Source of the DNA: Numida meleagris
Taxonomy: Eukaryota > Chordata > Aves > Galliformes > Numididae
Direction of reading: 5' to 3'
Length of the DNA: 64,000 nt
Assembly: GCF_002078875.1 (NCBI RefSeq)
Contig: NC_034409.1
Span: 67,384,450-67,448,449, forward strand
Under the pieces are notes generated by a model that saw nothing but the letters and a program-made list of their open reading frames with translations, did no database searches and was not told the DNA's origin. This document shows positions 11,649 through 23,455 of this stretch, piece by piece. Position 1 is the first letter of the stretch. Each line of letters begins with the position of its first letter. A program made the translations under genes and the position numbers.

Positions 11649-13247
11649 TGATTTTTTGTTTCTTTGTTTGCTCTTTGTTTTAAATATAGGTTAGCATATT
11701 ATTTCTAAGAAATTCCAGGCATTTGCCTGTTGGTTTATTCTGATCAGAGGGGGAATTGGAGAACAACAGCTTGTTAGATGTACTTAGAGTTCTGTGTCGT
11801 ACTGTTTGGAGTCATGGCAGTTTGGAGTGAGAAAAGATGTACAGAAGCATAACTCATTCTAGATCCAGTTATTAGTTATGCGTTTCAGTACTTCCACACA
11901 TTTGAGCATATGGTTATCTGAGATGGCTAAAATAGAATTATTCTTTTTCCAGCTTACTTTTCAACTGCACAAAGTTCAACTACATAATTTGATTCATCAC
12001 AATGTATCTATCTCCAGTTAACAAAGCTGGGAGGGAGGACTGCATTTTATCACATACCAAAGTTCTTTCATATGACTCCTTGGAAAAAAATGCATATAGC
12101 TACCAAGAATAGAAAACGAAACTGTGAGGCTTATCTGGTTTATGAGTTGAAGGCTCCTTTTCCTCTAGTAGCCATTCAACATCACAGATAGATTTAAAAC
12201 AAAACTTCTGTAACAGCAAGCTCTGACAATAAAGCCTCATTCCGGTGCTGGAAGAGCTGATAGCTGCAAAGGGTGCACCTGAGAGAGAGAGCTGGTAGTC
12301 CTTTGCTGCATGTAGATGACAAAAGAGGTCTATAAGCATGGTTTGTTTGTTTATCTAACAGTCACCAATTATTCAAAAATCTCATACCAAGTGAATTACA
12401 GAGCATGGGCAAGTATCTAAAATCTCACATGGAGTCGAGATACTTTGCACACATTTCTAGTAGTTTCCCTAGCTTAACAGCATCACTTTTCACTCAGTTT
12501 GGTCCCAGCATTTCAGTTCTCATCCACAATTTCAAGACACCAAGCTAAGAACTCATGAGCAGTATGTGGCTCGGGTGAATATTGGAGTACATCACACAGC
12601 ACGTGTGCATCTCAAACACTTAATGATGTATGCATCAGGATTACCACCTGTGGAGAACAAGCAGCATACTTCCAACAGCTTCACCCCAGGCCACTGTCTG
12701 TGCTTTCAGACTACAAGTATTCTAACCACATTGACTTCAAACACCATATCAGGCCCGTAATATGTGATCTGTGGTGTAACTAATCTACTGTGATAGTTTC
12801 TGCATTGCCTTATCTCAGCAATGCCTAAAAACAAAACAAAAAACCAAGCACTACCTGAGCAAGGAAAACGTTTCAAACATTATCCAAGACAGTTTGTGCT
12901 TTTTTAAACCTGAAAATTAATGCTATCATGCTCCTTCCTCACACATCCGAACAATAACAAGGTTAAAACAACATTAGTTATGTCTTAATTTCAAAACCAT
13001 CTTCCAACATGAAGTGAAGGCTGAAACGATTTATCTGTTGACTTAAAGCACTGAAACTTACATAGTATATTGAGATAATCTCAGACATAAGCGGAAAATC
13101 ACTGAGAAGGAAGGCCACAGATAAAATATGATGCAAAGGTGATAGCAGTTAACTCTTTGCCTTCAAAAACTGTGCTAGAATTAGGCCTTCAAAAATTCAA
13201 GGCCTCATTTTTGTATAGATCACAGCTACATTTTGCAAGAAACTCTT

Positions 13248-14381
13248 GAAGTCATTGACCTGGCTTTCTGCAAGGCTAATGCAATGGTCCCACAACACAT
13301 CTTTATCTCTAAATTGGAGAGATGGATTTGAAGCACGGACTTTTCAGTGGATAAAGAATTGGTTGGATGGTTGCATCCAGAGGGTTGTGGTCATTGGTTC
13401 TATCTCCAGGCGGATGCCAGCCATGAGTGTTAGGACTGCTGCTCCTTAACATCTTTATCAGTGCCAGCAGGATCGAGTGGACTCTCAGCAAGATTGAGGA
13501 CAACATCAAGCTGAGTGGTGCAGTTGATATACTAGAAGGGATGCCATTCAGAAGGACCTGGACAAGCTTGAGAAATAGGCCCATGTGAAACTAATGAAGT
13601 TCAACAAGGCCAAGTGCAAGTTGCACTTCGATCATGGCAATCCCAGGTATGTGTGCAGACTGGGAGAACACTTTGAGAGCAGTCCTGCAAAGAAGGACTT
13701 TGGGGTTCTTGTGAATGAAAAGCTCTATTATGAGCCAGCACTGTGTGCTTGCAGCCTGAAGGTCCAACTGCATCCTGGGCTGCATCAAAACAGGGGTGGC
13801 CAGGATGGTGAGGGAGGCGATTGTCCCCCTCTACTCTGCCCTCATGAGGCCCCATCTGGAGTACTGCATCCAGGCCTGTGGTCCCCAGCATAAGAAAACC
13901 TAGAGCTGCAGGTTCAGAGGAGACCACAAAAACGATCAGAGGGCTGGAGCACCTCTTCTATGAGGAAAGGCTGTGGGAGCTGGCCTTGTTCATCTTGGAG
14001 AAGAGAAAGCTCCAGGGAGACCTCATTGTGGCCTTCCACTACTTAGGAGGAGCTTATAAACAGGAAGGAGACAGATTTTTTATATGGTCTAATAGTGATA
14101 GGACAAGGTGAAACAGTTTTAAACTAAAACAAGGGAGATTTAGATTAGATGTCAGAGGGACATTTTTTTATGCAGATAGTGGTGAGGCACTAGAACAGGT
14201 TGCCCAGAGAGGTTGTGGATGCCCCAAATCTGGAGACATTGAAGGCCTGGTTGGATAGGACCCCGGACAGCCTGATCTGGTGGTTGGCAACCCTGCCCAC
14301 AGCAGGGGCGTTGGAACCAGATGATCTTTCAGTTCCGTTCCAACCCAAGCCATTCTATGATTCTGTTGTATGATTCTATGG
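13248..14381 (+). mobile_element. CR1 LINE, 3' part with ORF2 remains
   Basis: This is the longest CR1 copy in the window. Decayed pieces of the ORF2 reverse-transcriptase C-terminal half can be followed in several + frames: 'WIKNWLDGC' near 13350, 'KLMKFNKAKCKLHF' near 13590, 'GLEHLFYEERLWELALF' near 13945. They are interrupted by frameshifts and stops. The 3' end shows the standard CR1 end, GATGATCTTT-like sequence, 'CCAACCCAAGCCATTCTATG', and repeated ATTCTATG-like units at 14350-14381. It is 5'-truncated and cannot encode a functional protein. Confidence 0.92.
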
Positions 14382-14964
14382 AACTGCACTCACCAGCCTG
14401 TAGCCTTACTCCCCAGGACAGTTATGAAGTTTCCTCCACAGGGTGGTCACTCCCAGTGCAGGCCTTTCCACCTCCCTCTCCAAGCTTTAGCTGCTAGTCT
14501 TCAAGACCAGCATCAATACAGTGGGGCTTTTTCAAAAATAACTCCTGGGATCTCTGCAGCTTCTGCCCATGGTCTGGGAGCTGGTCTAGGCTTGGGCCCA
14601 GGCACTTAGCTCTCAGCTGAGAGCAGTGGTAAACTGGCTGCCTCCAGCTTTTCAGTGCACACATCATGACCTTGCCCTCCAGGCTAGTCTTGACTTTTGA
14701 CCTGCCTAGTTAGTGTAGACCAGCACCAGATGGAGTCAGCAATTCTTGGTTGGGTGCTGTGGGACTTCATCCTGGTGGGTGGTGCCATTGTCCCCGTCTG
14801 CCTTGTTGTTACCCTTAGCTCCTGGCTTGCCTAAGTAAGGTTTGTATTCAACTTGCACGCACTGGAAGACGCTCAGTTGTTTTACAGCGATGTTATGTTC
14901 GTTTCCTTTTGTGTCCTTTGGGCTGAGTTGCTTTGTAGAATTGAATAGACAACTGCCAAATGGC
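14382..14964. other. Unclassified moderately GC-rich sequence between two CR1 copies
   Basis: About 580 bases, GC-richer than the surrounding intergenic DNA. No CR1 signature is obvious, and the open frame at 14370-14609 has no recognisable family. It may be older repeat sequence or unique DNA separating two insertions. Confidence 0.4.
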
Positions 14965-15180
14965 ACGTAGCTGTATCAGGCTGCATGTTAGGAAAAGGTT
15001 CTTTACCAGAGGGTGGTCAGGCTTGGGTCCCCAGGGTCCCAAGCTGTCAGAACTAAGGAGAGTTTGGACAACACACTCAGACACAGCGCTTGGATTTTGG
15101 GTACTCCTGTGCAGAGCCAGGAGCCAGACTTTATAACCCCTATGTGTTCCTTCCAACTCAGGATGTTCTAATTCTATGAA
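14965..15180 (+). mobile_element. CR1 LINE 3' end fragment
   Basis: Contains the CR1 3' block 'AGGAAAAGGTTCTTTACCAG', a GGTGGTCAGGC segment, then 'GAGCCAGGAGCCAGACTTTA' and 'CCTTCCAACTCAGGATGTTC', ending in TAATTCTATG. This is a different 3' end type (AACTCAGGAT) from the 13248 copy (AACCCAAGCC), so two subfamilies sit side by side. Confidence 0.85.
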
Positions 15181-16239
15181 AATCATTACATATAATTATT
15201 ATTAATACTTCTCAGGTTGTGTTGTTCATAATCATCTTTGTTAATGAAATCAAAGCAGTACCTTCCTCAGCTAAAACACAGTCCAATGTGATGATCATAA
15301 TTCTTCTGTACATAAAAGCAGAGAAAGTACAGAATGAGGTTGACAAATGTGAATTTTTGTACTTCGAAAGGAGTTTCAAGACTCTGTCTTCATATATCAA
15401 AAGCTCCATAAATTGCTTTTAACAGGGTCAAATGCTGCACTGGCCACAACCTTGTCAGGAATGAATTAAGATGGCACTCAGAACAAGCACAGATGACAGA
15501 GATCTTACTTTTATTTAGCCAGGTTTTCCTCCACACGAGTTTTTACTTAAGAAGCCAGGTGCTAAGTAACAAATATGAAGAGTTAGCTTCAGTGGCTAGT
15601 AATCAAGAGAATGAGTTGGATCAATTCACAGTAACACAATAAGCCTGTACTGAGACCACTGATATTCCCTCTTTTCTGCACCACATAATACAGTTACATG
15701 CACCAGGATCGTGTGTCAATTTTTTTTTTTTTTAAAGTGTGCTTTGTGGGGTTTCAGTTATCCTGCAACTCTTGAACTTCGATGCTTTTTCTATGAAGGG
15801 AGACTCCCACCTCATCCCAAGGGGATGCAGGAATGTAGATAGGAATCAAGAATCTGATAAATAAATCAGAAAATTGCTTTGTTAGAAGCATTCACCTTGG
15901 CCGCTCCAATAACCCATCAGCAACAGATAACAATCTTTTCTGCTCTGGACTTCTCTGTAACTTCATATACAGCATAAGATTTTATAGTTAAGCCCACCCA
16001 AGCTCTGCTTCCTGAACTAGCAGCACCATTCTCTTGCCATATCACAAAAGATACAATGTTCATTCTCAGTAGAAAACACAAAATGAACTTGGAACTTCTA
16101 GCTGAGACTGTCTGCCAGCTCCTGCTCTCTGAGAAATCTGAATAAAGAGGAGATGGTTTCTTCTATTTGTTCATCCTTTTCCCTTATCACAGTGAGACTG
16201 AAGAGAGGTTTTCTGTCTAGCTTGTGAAGCGCCGCATCT

Positions 16240-16640
16240 CTTAGCAGTCACAGTTCCCTCTTCCTCATTCACATGATGCGTCACGAGCACTTTGTGAAGC
16301 TGAGCTTGAATGACATTTTCTACAGCAGCAGAACATACTTTTCACAACAAATTGGATGGTGGTAGAAAGTGAATTATAAGGATGTTACAGTTTAAGCTTC
16401 TAATTCCACCAGCCTGAGTTGGGAGCCTTGTTTTTATACTTTCTATGCATTAATGGGGGAGAGAGAATTCAGATCAAGAGCCTCTCTGTCTCCTTTGGTT
16501 TGGCATGAAAATTAAACTCTTAAAATAAACAAGGTGAAAGGCGCTGTCAGTTGTTTTGACAGTAAATTATCATCACCGCGGTGCAGACACAGGGCTGCAT
16601 TCTTCACTTTTGTAGGAAGCTGAATGTTGCATGCTGCTGA
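16240..16640. promoter_or_regulatory. Candidate distal regulatory element
   Basis: Within CpG-poor DNA this segment carries several factor-like motifs. They are a GATGCGTCACG ATF/CREB-like site near 16275-16285, a paired inverted CTGTCA (16544-16549) and TGACAG (16557-16562) that matches TALE homeodomain (MEIS/PREP/TGIF) half-sites seven bases apart, and CACCGCGG just downstream. I chose it on motif content only; conservation cannot be judged here. Confidence 0.3.
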
Positions 16641-17137
16641 AAGCAAAACTCATTAAGTTCGTTCCACGAATTTGCGTTTTCAATTGTTTATATGTTAGAA
16701 ACTTTAATGTTTAATAGCTCACAACATCACGTCAATTCCAAACGGAACACAAGAAGCAAAAGCATCACATGGTTATTAAGAACTGCACGCACTCCAAGTT
16801 TTAGAATACAAAGAATTATTGTTTTACTCGTAATCCAATTTAATCTCTTTAATGCACCAGGAAATAGCTTGCATATCTTGTGAAGGATCTTGAAGACTAC
16901 TCTACAGATAGTTTATGTGGTTACTGTCCTTAAAATATCCTCCAAGACAGGAGGATTTGATGAGGATGTGTGGACTCTTTCTTGCTGTCCACCTGTTGGC
17001 AAGACAAATGGCAAGGACCATAGCTTTAATAAGCATTAATGAACCCTTCAGGACCATCATCTTTGATCGTTACAGCAACTTCAATATATAAATATGCCTG
17101 TCCATTAGTATTTCATTCTATCTGTTCAGGTCCCTTC

Positions 17138-17153
17138 AAAAAAAAAAAAAAAA
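17138..17153. repeat. Poly(A) run
   Basis: Sixteen consecutive A, with no retrocopy recognised just upstream. Confidence 0.8.
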
Positions 17154-20100
17154 TTCTGTTTACTGTATCTGTACAGGAAGAAGGAAGACAAAATACCAAC
17201 AACGGTAAAGACAAGAAAAATCAGCAAATACAGCAATTCTAATAACTGTGAAAGTCCAATACAAATTACAAGCAGTTAAACACTTCATTTGACTCAACCT
17301 TTAGGAGGAGAAGTCACTGAAGGACTAATTATCTTCTAGCGATATAAATGCTACTGCTAACAATTACATTTAATTAAATTATTAACTAGGTGTTGACTAA
17401 TTAACTAGGGCTTTGTAAGTTTGAAGTACTTCGAATAGCTGTTATTATTGTACTGCTTGAAACTAAATATCTTTCCTAGAGCATGTGTACACAGGGTTCT
17501 GCTGCAATCTCTGTGAACTGATATCCCAGTTATGCCATTGCCACTCATTGCTCATAAAACGCACAAAGCTTCGTGTAATGTTATTTCTCTTACAGAAGTT
17601 TAAGAAAGATAAATGATATCCAATTACTAGCTGAGAACATGACATCAGCTCCAGTTGTTTGATTCTCCCGGTAGGTAATTGCATACATTCTCATGTTAGT
17701 GAATATTTATTTTATCCAATTTCTTTCAAGTCTATCTGGAAATTGAAAGCTTCATGCAGCAATAATAGCATGAAATGGAGAATTTTAACATTGTTAAATT
17801 ATTTTAATGTTGTTACGAACTGCTTGATATGGACCAAATCCCAAACTGCTAAATTCAACAGGAAATGGTTACTGATTTGACTGGAGTGTTGAAAAGATGT
17901 CATGCTCAAAAAAATAAAATGTTGAGATTTTTCTTCCAAAGGAAATTCTTTCATTTAATATCCAGGAAACAAATGAACATAAACAACTCAGAAATACAAT
18001 TTTTGGTCCGAGACATAATTGAGCTTTTGTTTACCCTCTTAAAGTAAGTCTTGAGGATAATTCCTGGCACACAGGTTTTATTCAATTCACTAGATCTATG
18101 AATAATATTTTAGAATATCACAGGAATTAGAGAAAAGAGTTCTCATTGCGTAAGCTTTTTCTCATACATAATATTAGCACATCGGTCCGGATCCAACTAT
18201 CTGTTCTGTCAGTAGTACAGTATTTTTATTTCTTGACAATCTTTAACTTTAAAAATTAATTCCAACATACTGTCACCTTTTAAAGACCGAATGAGTTCTG
18301 CATTTGGTTCCTGTGTAATACAAAGGAATAGACTATATTATCATATATCACCAGTGTCAGCTCAAATTAATTCCCTTAGCTTGAGAACAATTTTGAATAG
18401 ACTCAGGACAAAAGTAAGGTATGTGATACAATTAATAGTATACATTGGCAGTTTAATTCCATCAGGGAAATAACTCATTATGATAATCTCATTTTTACCT
18501 ACCATAGTATCAAGATTAAAAAGTATTATTGAGAGAAATAGCTTTAGGCAAAGCAGGATGAAGCCAGCAAAACTGAGCTCATTACATCCTCCCGAAATGT
18601 ATGAGTGTGTGTGGGTGTGCTCGTCTATCTACATACCTATTATCTACATAACACTGGATACAAGACACTCTGGGCATCATAAAAAGCTATTTTTGGACTG
18701 CTGTCCTGCAGATTTCAGCCAGATAGCTTGGGAACATGCAGTTTTACAGAGAAATACTGGCATTTTTCCAGCAAACAAAAACTGGCACTGCTAAGTTTTC
18801 TCTGTTGATAGTAGTTGACAACTATTATGGTAGTGTCCTATTACAGACACCATTCAGCACAGCAACTGCAAGGAGAAACAGAGCCAGGATCTTCTGTGAA
18901 CGCTTCCATGCGAAAGTAGACGTACCTTTAAGAAGATTCCTGATGAAGTCACTGTGGTTTCAATAAAGAAGAAGCAAATAAACAAAACTTCACTTGTTTT
19001 TCCTCAAAATCAGCTTAATGCAGTATAAACAAAAAGCACTCCTTCCAATGGTGAACACACCTCTGTAACATCTCAAATCATGTTGCAAATTGAGGGAAGT
19101 TTAGGATAACACCTCCTAATCTGTATGCAAAGAAGGTCAATAAGCCAGCATCGTTGAAGTCAAACCTGAAGGGGTAGGCTTCGTTAGCAGACTAAAGGTA
19201 TGGGGAAAATTGTTCTTTGGAGTATCAGTTTCAAAACTAAGGGTTAAAAGTGTATGCCTATCACAAGAAAAATCTCTTTGTTGGAAATCAAAGCATATAC
19301 TGAGCTAACAGTTATGCAGAAAGCAAATCAAAATCCTATCATTCTTAAACACGTGGGGAGGCAAAAAAAAAAGAAAAATTTAGGTTATAAAATCACCCAG
19401 CTTCCCCCACACAAAACTCTTACTTTTATGGCACTCACTGTTCTGTACACGATGTCTTTACAATCACAATTTGCAACTCTCTTGGTTTGTAGAAGTTGGG
19501 TTATGATGCCACTGAATATATGACAATACATGCTCATATGAGATAACTGTTCTTTAAGCATATCACACTTGTTATCTAGCTGAAGCAGGACTTCTCATGA
19601 CTCATCAGGACCTGCTAAAAGACTGCTTTTATGTAGAAAGGAAAGAGACTTAGCAGGAGACAAAGTGGATGTTAAAACGCAGTCAGTTCCTCACAACATT
19701 ATTGCCCTTATGACAAAAATAGATCTCCATGCTTTCTATGGATGTCTATGCATGCATTTTATTGAGAAAGTACATACTGTAGGTTTAAAGTATATTCATT
19801 TCATTGAACATTTGCCTGAACAGCAGGAAATCTAATACTTTTTTGGATGCCTCAAATAGTTTATACATTCTAGGGCTCTGGCCAAACTTTTCCCAGAGTC
19901 TCTTCTACCTTTCCCTTTCCATAAACTCCTGCTGGCCCTAGGGAACTGGAATGCTATTGGCATGAGATGCTTTAAGTGACAGGTTAATTTACAGGAAAAC
20001 AGGTCTCCAGTACATGCCGGCATAGAAAGCCATCAACCTTATAACAGGCATAACACACCAAACAGGTTTGTTAATGCATTAAATTCTATCTATCTGATCC

Positions 20101-20473
20101 TTTCAAATAGATAAGAAACAGATTTGAACTGGTTCTCCAAAATAGTTGTGCGTTTTTTACTTCATTTCTAGCTTTTTTTTTTTAATCACTAAAATCTTCA
20201 TTTGTAAAGATAGGTCCTTAGACAAATTTTAGGTAAGTATGTACCATATCAATCCTTACATTTCATTATCCCACAGAGGGGGAGAGGCATGTTCACCAGG
20301 AAACACTAGTAAAGCTTCCCTGGAACATTGCCTCCTGTCTCAGATAATACAATTAAAGAAAACATGGCATGTTTGGAAAGTCTTCAGGGGAAATTAAGAA
20401 ATGTTCAGAAACACAAAAAAAAGACCTGTGAAGACTGGAATTTTTTTTTTTTTTTAAATTTGTTCAAAATAAG

Positions 20474-20560
20474 TTACAGAATCACAGAATCATGGGGTCA
20501 TCGAGTCCAACCCCACCGCTAAAGCAGGCTCCCCACAGTAGGTTGCACAGGTAGGCATCA
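20474..20560 (-). mobile_element. Truncated CR1 LINE 3' end
   Basis: Begins TTACAGAATCACAGAATCAT and continues GTCCAACCCC...CTAAAGCAGGCTCCCCACAG, the reverse complement of a CR1 3' end. Only about 85 bases are recognisable before the similarity fades. Confidence 0.85.
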
Positions 20561-22854
20561 AATCAATAACATATCCTTTAAAAAACACTGCCCGAGTAAA
20601 AGAAACAATTATTCATTCTCTCTGATAATCTAAGAGATGGGAATCCACATATGAACCAAAAGTTCAAAATAAAACTTAGAACTCTTTTCCGCATAGTAGT
20701 TAATCTGTGGATCCTATTGGCACCAGTTAAATAGCATGACAGCTTACCTAGAAGTATGTGTATCAGTTACAACCAATCTAAAGGTCTTCTAATATTTCTG
20801 AAGGGATAATCTGTTATCTAGGTTTAGTGGATGAGACAAGAACAGATTTGTATTTTATCTTGAAACACTCAGTTTGAACTCTAGACTTTTTTATACTGGA
20901 AAACAATTTGATGAATTGTCTGGGAAGATATGAAAAGCCTTTAAGAGCCAGGAGTGCTGCAGTTTACCTGGAACCTGCCTGGTTGAGCTTCTCTCTTTAA
21001 GATGTTCCCTTGAATGCTCCCTTACAACAAGCACCAGATACAATAACGCATGAATCATCTAAGGATTTTCCCAAACCACAGTATTTCATTTACCAAGGGA
21101 GTATACTTAGCCAGGTACTCACTGCATTAACTGTCTATTAGTCAGGCAAACAGCCCAATCTCTGGTGAGCAATAAAGAATTCCAAAGGTTTTGTTCACTG
21201 TTCAGTGACTAAAGACAGATTTAGGAAGAACCTGGCTTCACATAAATGTTTTGTAGCGTCACCTACCTATCTCTGAAGAGATACAACTAAACTAGTGTTC
21301 TTTTCCTTACAATGTACTAGACACTTTCAATCTTTATCTTCTCCATGGGCTAAAAATTTATTCTTCCAAATGAAAGCAAAAATTGTCAAGCTTACCCAAA
21401 TATAAAGCTGCAAAATTCACTCTGCATATCACAAGATATAGTAAAAACATAGTAACCAACACAATGTTCCCTAAAAATTGCTGCATTTTAATTTATCTAG
21501 CAAGTGAAGCAAAAAAAAAAAAAAGTGTTTTTGCCAGAAAAAGAAGAGAACATATGACAAATTTTGTTTTTACTTTGTCCCTACTTATTTATAGTCAAGA
21601 ACTTACTTTACACTCCCCAAATCTTGAGCTACAGAGCAGGGTACATCACAAATCAATGAAGGCCAAGGAATCCTTTATCTACCAAGGGCTACAGAGAACT
21701 GCTTTTATTTTTCGTCATCACACCCTCTGCTGGTGATTTTCTGCTCCAGTAGGAAAGTTAAAATACAGGAATGTTTCTCGTTTACAAGCAATGCACAGAA
21801 TTAATTGCCTCACTTCAGGGTTCTGCTGATAAGGACCCAGCATCCACATCCTACACCATTCAGGAGATTTTTACACTTCATTCAATTTGCCATAATGGCC
21901 TGAACACCTTTAAACACCTGGAATATATTTGGTGCACTGCTATTGCATGCTTTCCACTTCAATCTAATCCAAAAGAAATATCCGGTCCATGTGCTGTGCG
22001 GTTGCTCCATTTTATGAGTGAGAACAACACTTAAATAGGTGATATCCAGAGATTCCATTAAAAATAGCAGACTTCTGGTCTAAGCCACACCCACACCATC
22101 AGCAGCATATTTTCTGGCTTTGATTCCCTCCCAGGATCTTTGCTCTTTATTGCTGTTCTGCCCTAGAAGTAATTCCACTCAAACAAGGATGCATAAACAA
22201 GAAACACGCATCTAGCTTGCTCATCATTTCCTCAGGTTTGCTGAATTCCAGCAGCAGTGCGAACGGATCCTGAGATACCTTCACAATAAGCTGACAAAGG
22301 GAAGTGACATCTATGCTAACGAGGCAAAAAAGCGTAGCTTGAGGGCAGATAGCCTAACAAGCTCCACGCCTTAATTTGCTCTGCCACACACTGCTGTACT
22401 TTGTTCATATGGTTTCTGCTTTTAGTATCACAGCCTAAACCATAACATTATTTAGTCTTTTGTAAGATTAGAAAGAGAGGGGAATAATCCAACCAGATCT
22501 TGCACTTGGCTCCACGTCTGGGGACTGCTCAGCCCAAGCACAAAGGCTCTTTATATCCCTGCCCATCATGCAATACCCTGAGCTGGAGGGGATCCACGAG
22601 GACCAGTGCAACCCAGGCCCCCACCGACAGACACACCTGCGGCTTTCTTTCCCCAAGCTTCCCTTGAGCTGTTTCCTAAACAAAGAGCTTTTCAGGCATC
22701 AAGAAGTCAAAACCCGGCCACATGAACCATATCAAATCCTATTTCTGATAACTAAATTCCATTTAATCTATTCATGATCCCTCAATTCCTGTAAATATTT
22801 TTCTTCTGATTAAGACAGCACAGCCACACGCTCCACTCCCCCCGCTTCTCCTCT
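20561..22854. other. Intergenic DNA upstream of the CpG island
   Basis: AT-rich unique DNA with no recognised gene, becoming less AT-rich after about 22480. A degraded CR1-like piece may lie at 22567-22620. No exon of a neighbouring gene is identifiable. Confidence 0.55.
22567..22620 (-). mobile_element. Possible decayed CR1 LINE 3' fragment
   Basis: The stretch 'CCTGAGCTGGAGGGGATCCA' followed by CGAGGACCAGTGCAACCC resembles the reverse complement of the CR1 3' type seen at 14965-15180 and 46451-46508 (CTGAGTTGGAAGRGACCCAC...GGATCATTGAGTCC). It is short and diverged. Confidence 0.4.
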
Positions 22855-22906
22855 CTAGGGAAGGCCGGGCGCACCCCGGGCCCGGGCCGCTCGCCCTCCA
22901 GCTTGG

Positions 22907-23062
22907 CTAGACAGAGGTCCCAATCAAGCCACAGCGGGGCCATCCATAATCCCGGGCATCGATGACTTGGCGCTCACGCACCCCGCCTTCCGTCGCCAGC
23001 GCGGAACCCATCGAGGAGTCAGCGCTGCGGTTGCGGCGGAGCCTCCACGCCGGCAGCGCCAT
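22907..23062 (-). other. Candidate divergent start: 51-codon minus-strand ORF in the CpG island
   Basis: On the minus strand, an ATG at 23062-23060 sits inside the YY1 motif in a strong start context (GCCAAGATGG). It opens a 51-codon frame beginning MALPAWRLRRNRSADSS and ending at a stop at 22907. The N-terminus is arginine-rich. I do not recognise the protein, and GC-rich DNA makes chance open frames likely. A divergent coding or noncoding transcript from a bidirectional island is plausible; the frame itself may not be translated. Confidence 0.22.
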
Positions 23063-23123
23063 CTTGGCGACGAAGAGCTCCAAGCGGGGGCAGCCGCGCG
23101 CCACTTTCCTCCCGCGCGCCGCG
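22962..23123 (+). other. C2CD5: Candidate alternative first exon, in frame with C2CD5 exon 2
   Basis: An ATG at 22962 opens 54 codons without a stop up to a perfect donor, GCG|GTGAGT, at 23123/23124. The exon ends in phase 0, and C2CD5 exon 2 starts in phase 0, so splicing across would be in frame. The product would lack the first C2 strands, including ligands D19 and D26, and would start with an arginine-rich segment. The ATG context (TCG before ATG) is weak. There is no transcript evidence here; the phase match has a one-in-three chance of being coincidental. Confidence 0.25.
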
Positions 23124-23130
23124 GTGAGTA

Positions 23131-23140
23131 CGCATGCGCG
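23131..23140. promoter_or_regulatory. NRF1-type motif, upstream copy
   Basis: CGCATGCGCG within the C2CD5 CpG island, seven bases after the candidate upstream donor. Confidence 0.6.
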
Positions 23141-23261
23141 CAGCGGCCGTCCCCTCCCCGCTGGGCGCGTCACCGCGCGCGTGCCCGCGGCCGTTGCGGC
23201 GCCGGGTACGGGCGTCGGCGCCGGGCATGGGCGGGCGGCGAGAGACCGTTGCTCGGTGTGA

Positions 23262-23271
23262 CGCATGCGCG
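23262..23271. promoter_or_regulatory. NRF1-type motif, downstream copy
   Basis: A second CGCATGCGCG, 131 bases from the first and 95 bases before the C2CD5 start codon. Confidence 0.6.
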
Positions 23272-23365
23272 GCCGCTCCGCCCGCCCCCACCGCTCGGCC
23301 GTGCCGTTCCATGGGACGCGTGCGGTTGTTTTCTCCCTGCGGCCGGCGGGAGGCAGAGGAGGAAG

Positions 23366-23455
23366 ATGCCGGGGAAGCTGAAGGTCAAAATCGTGGCGGG
23401 GCGCCATTTGCCGGTGATGGATCGCGCCAGCGACTTGACCGACGCCTTTGTGGAG
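23366..23455 (+). CDS. C2CD5: C2CD5 exon 1, coding part
   Basis: Thirty codons, residues 1-30, the first C2 strands with D19 and D26 in [13 protein letters not shown]. It ends in phase 0. The donor GAG|GTTTGC keeps G at +5 but lacks the usual purine-A at +3/+4, so it is weaker than the other donors in this gene. Confidence 0.96.

Larger units (their letters stand above)
7861..13247. other. Intergenic unique DNA with simple repeats
   Basis: Long AT-rich stretch with no gene recognised. It contains a three-copy short tandem CAGAATGTG at 8376, 8390 and 8402, a GTTT microsatellite (9199-9224), a poly(A) run (about 9451-9465) and a TG microsatellite (11633-11648). Open frames up to about 104 codons are compositionally AT-driven and have no family signature. 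Confidence 0.6.
15181..20473. other. Intergenic unique DNA
   Basis: AT-rich sequence without recognised genes. It contains a T run (15719-15734), the conserved-looking segment at 16240-16640, a 16-A run (17138-17153) and poly(T)/poly(A) near 20170 and 20445. Short open frames such as 18480-18794 do not resemble any family. Confidence 0.6.

Noticed and set aside
22907..23407. 166-codon minus-strand open frame through the CpG island and C2CD5 exon 1
   Set aside because: Most of it is antisense to exon 1 and compositionally driven. Only the last 51 codons after the strong-context ATG at 23062 were kept as a candidate.
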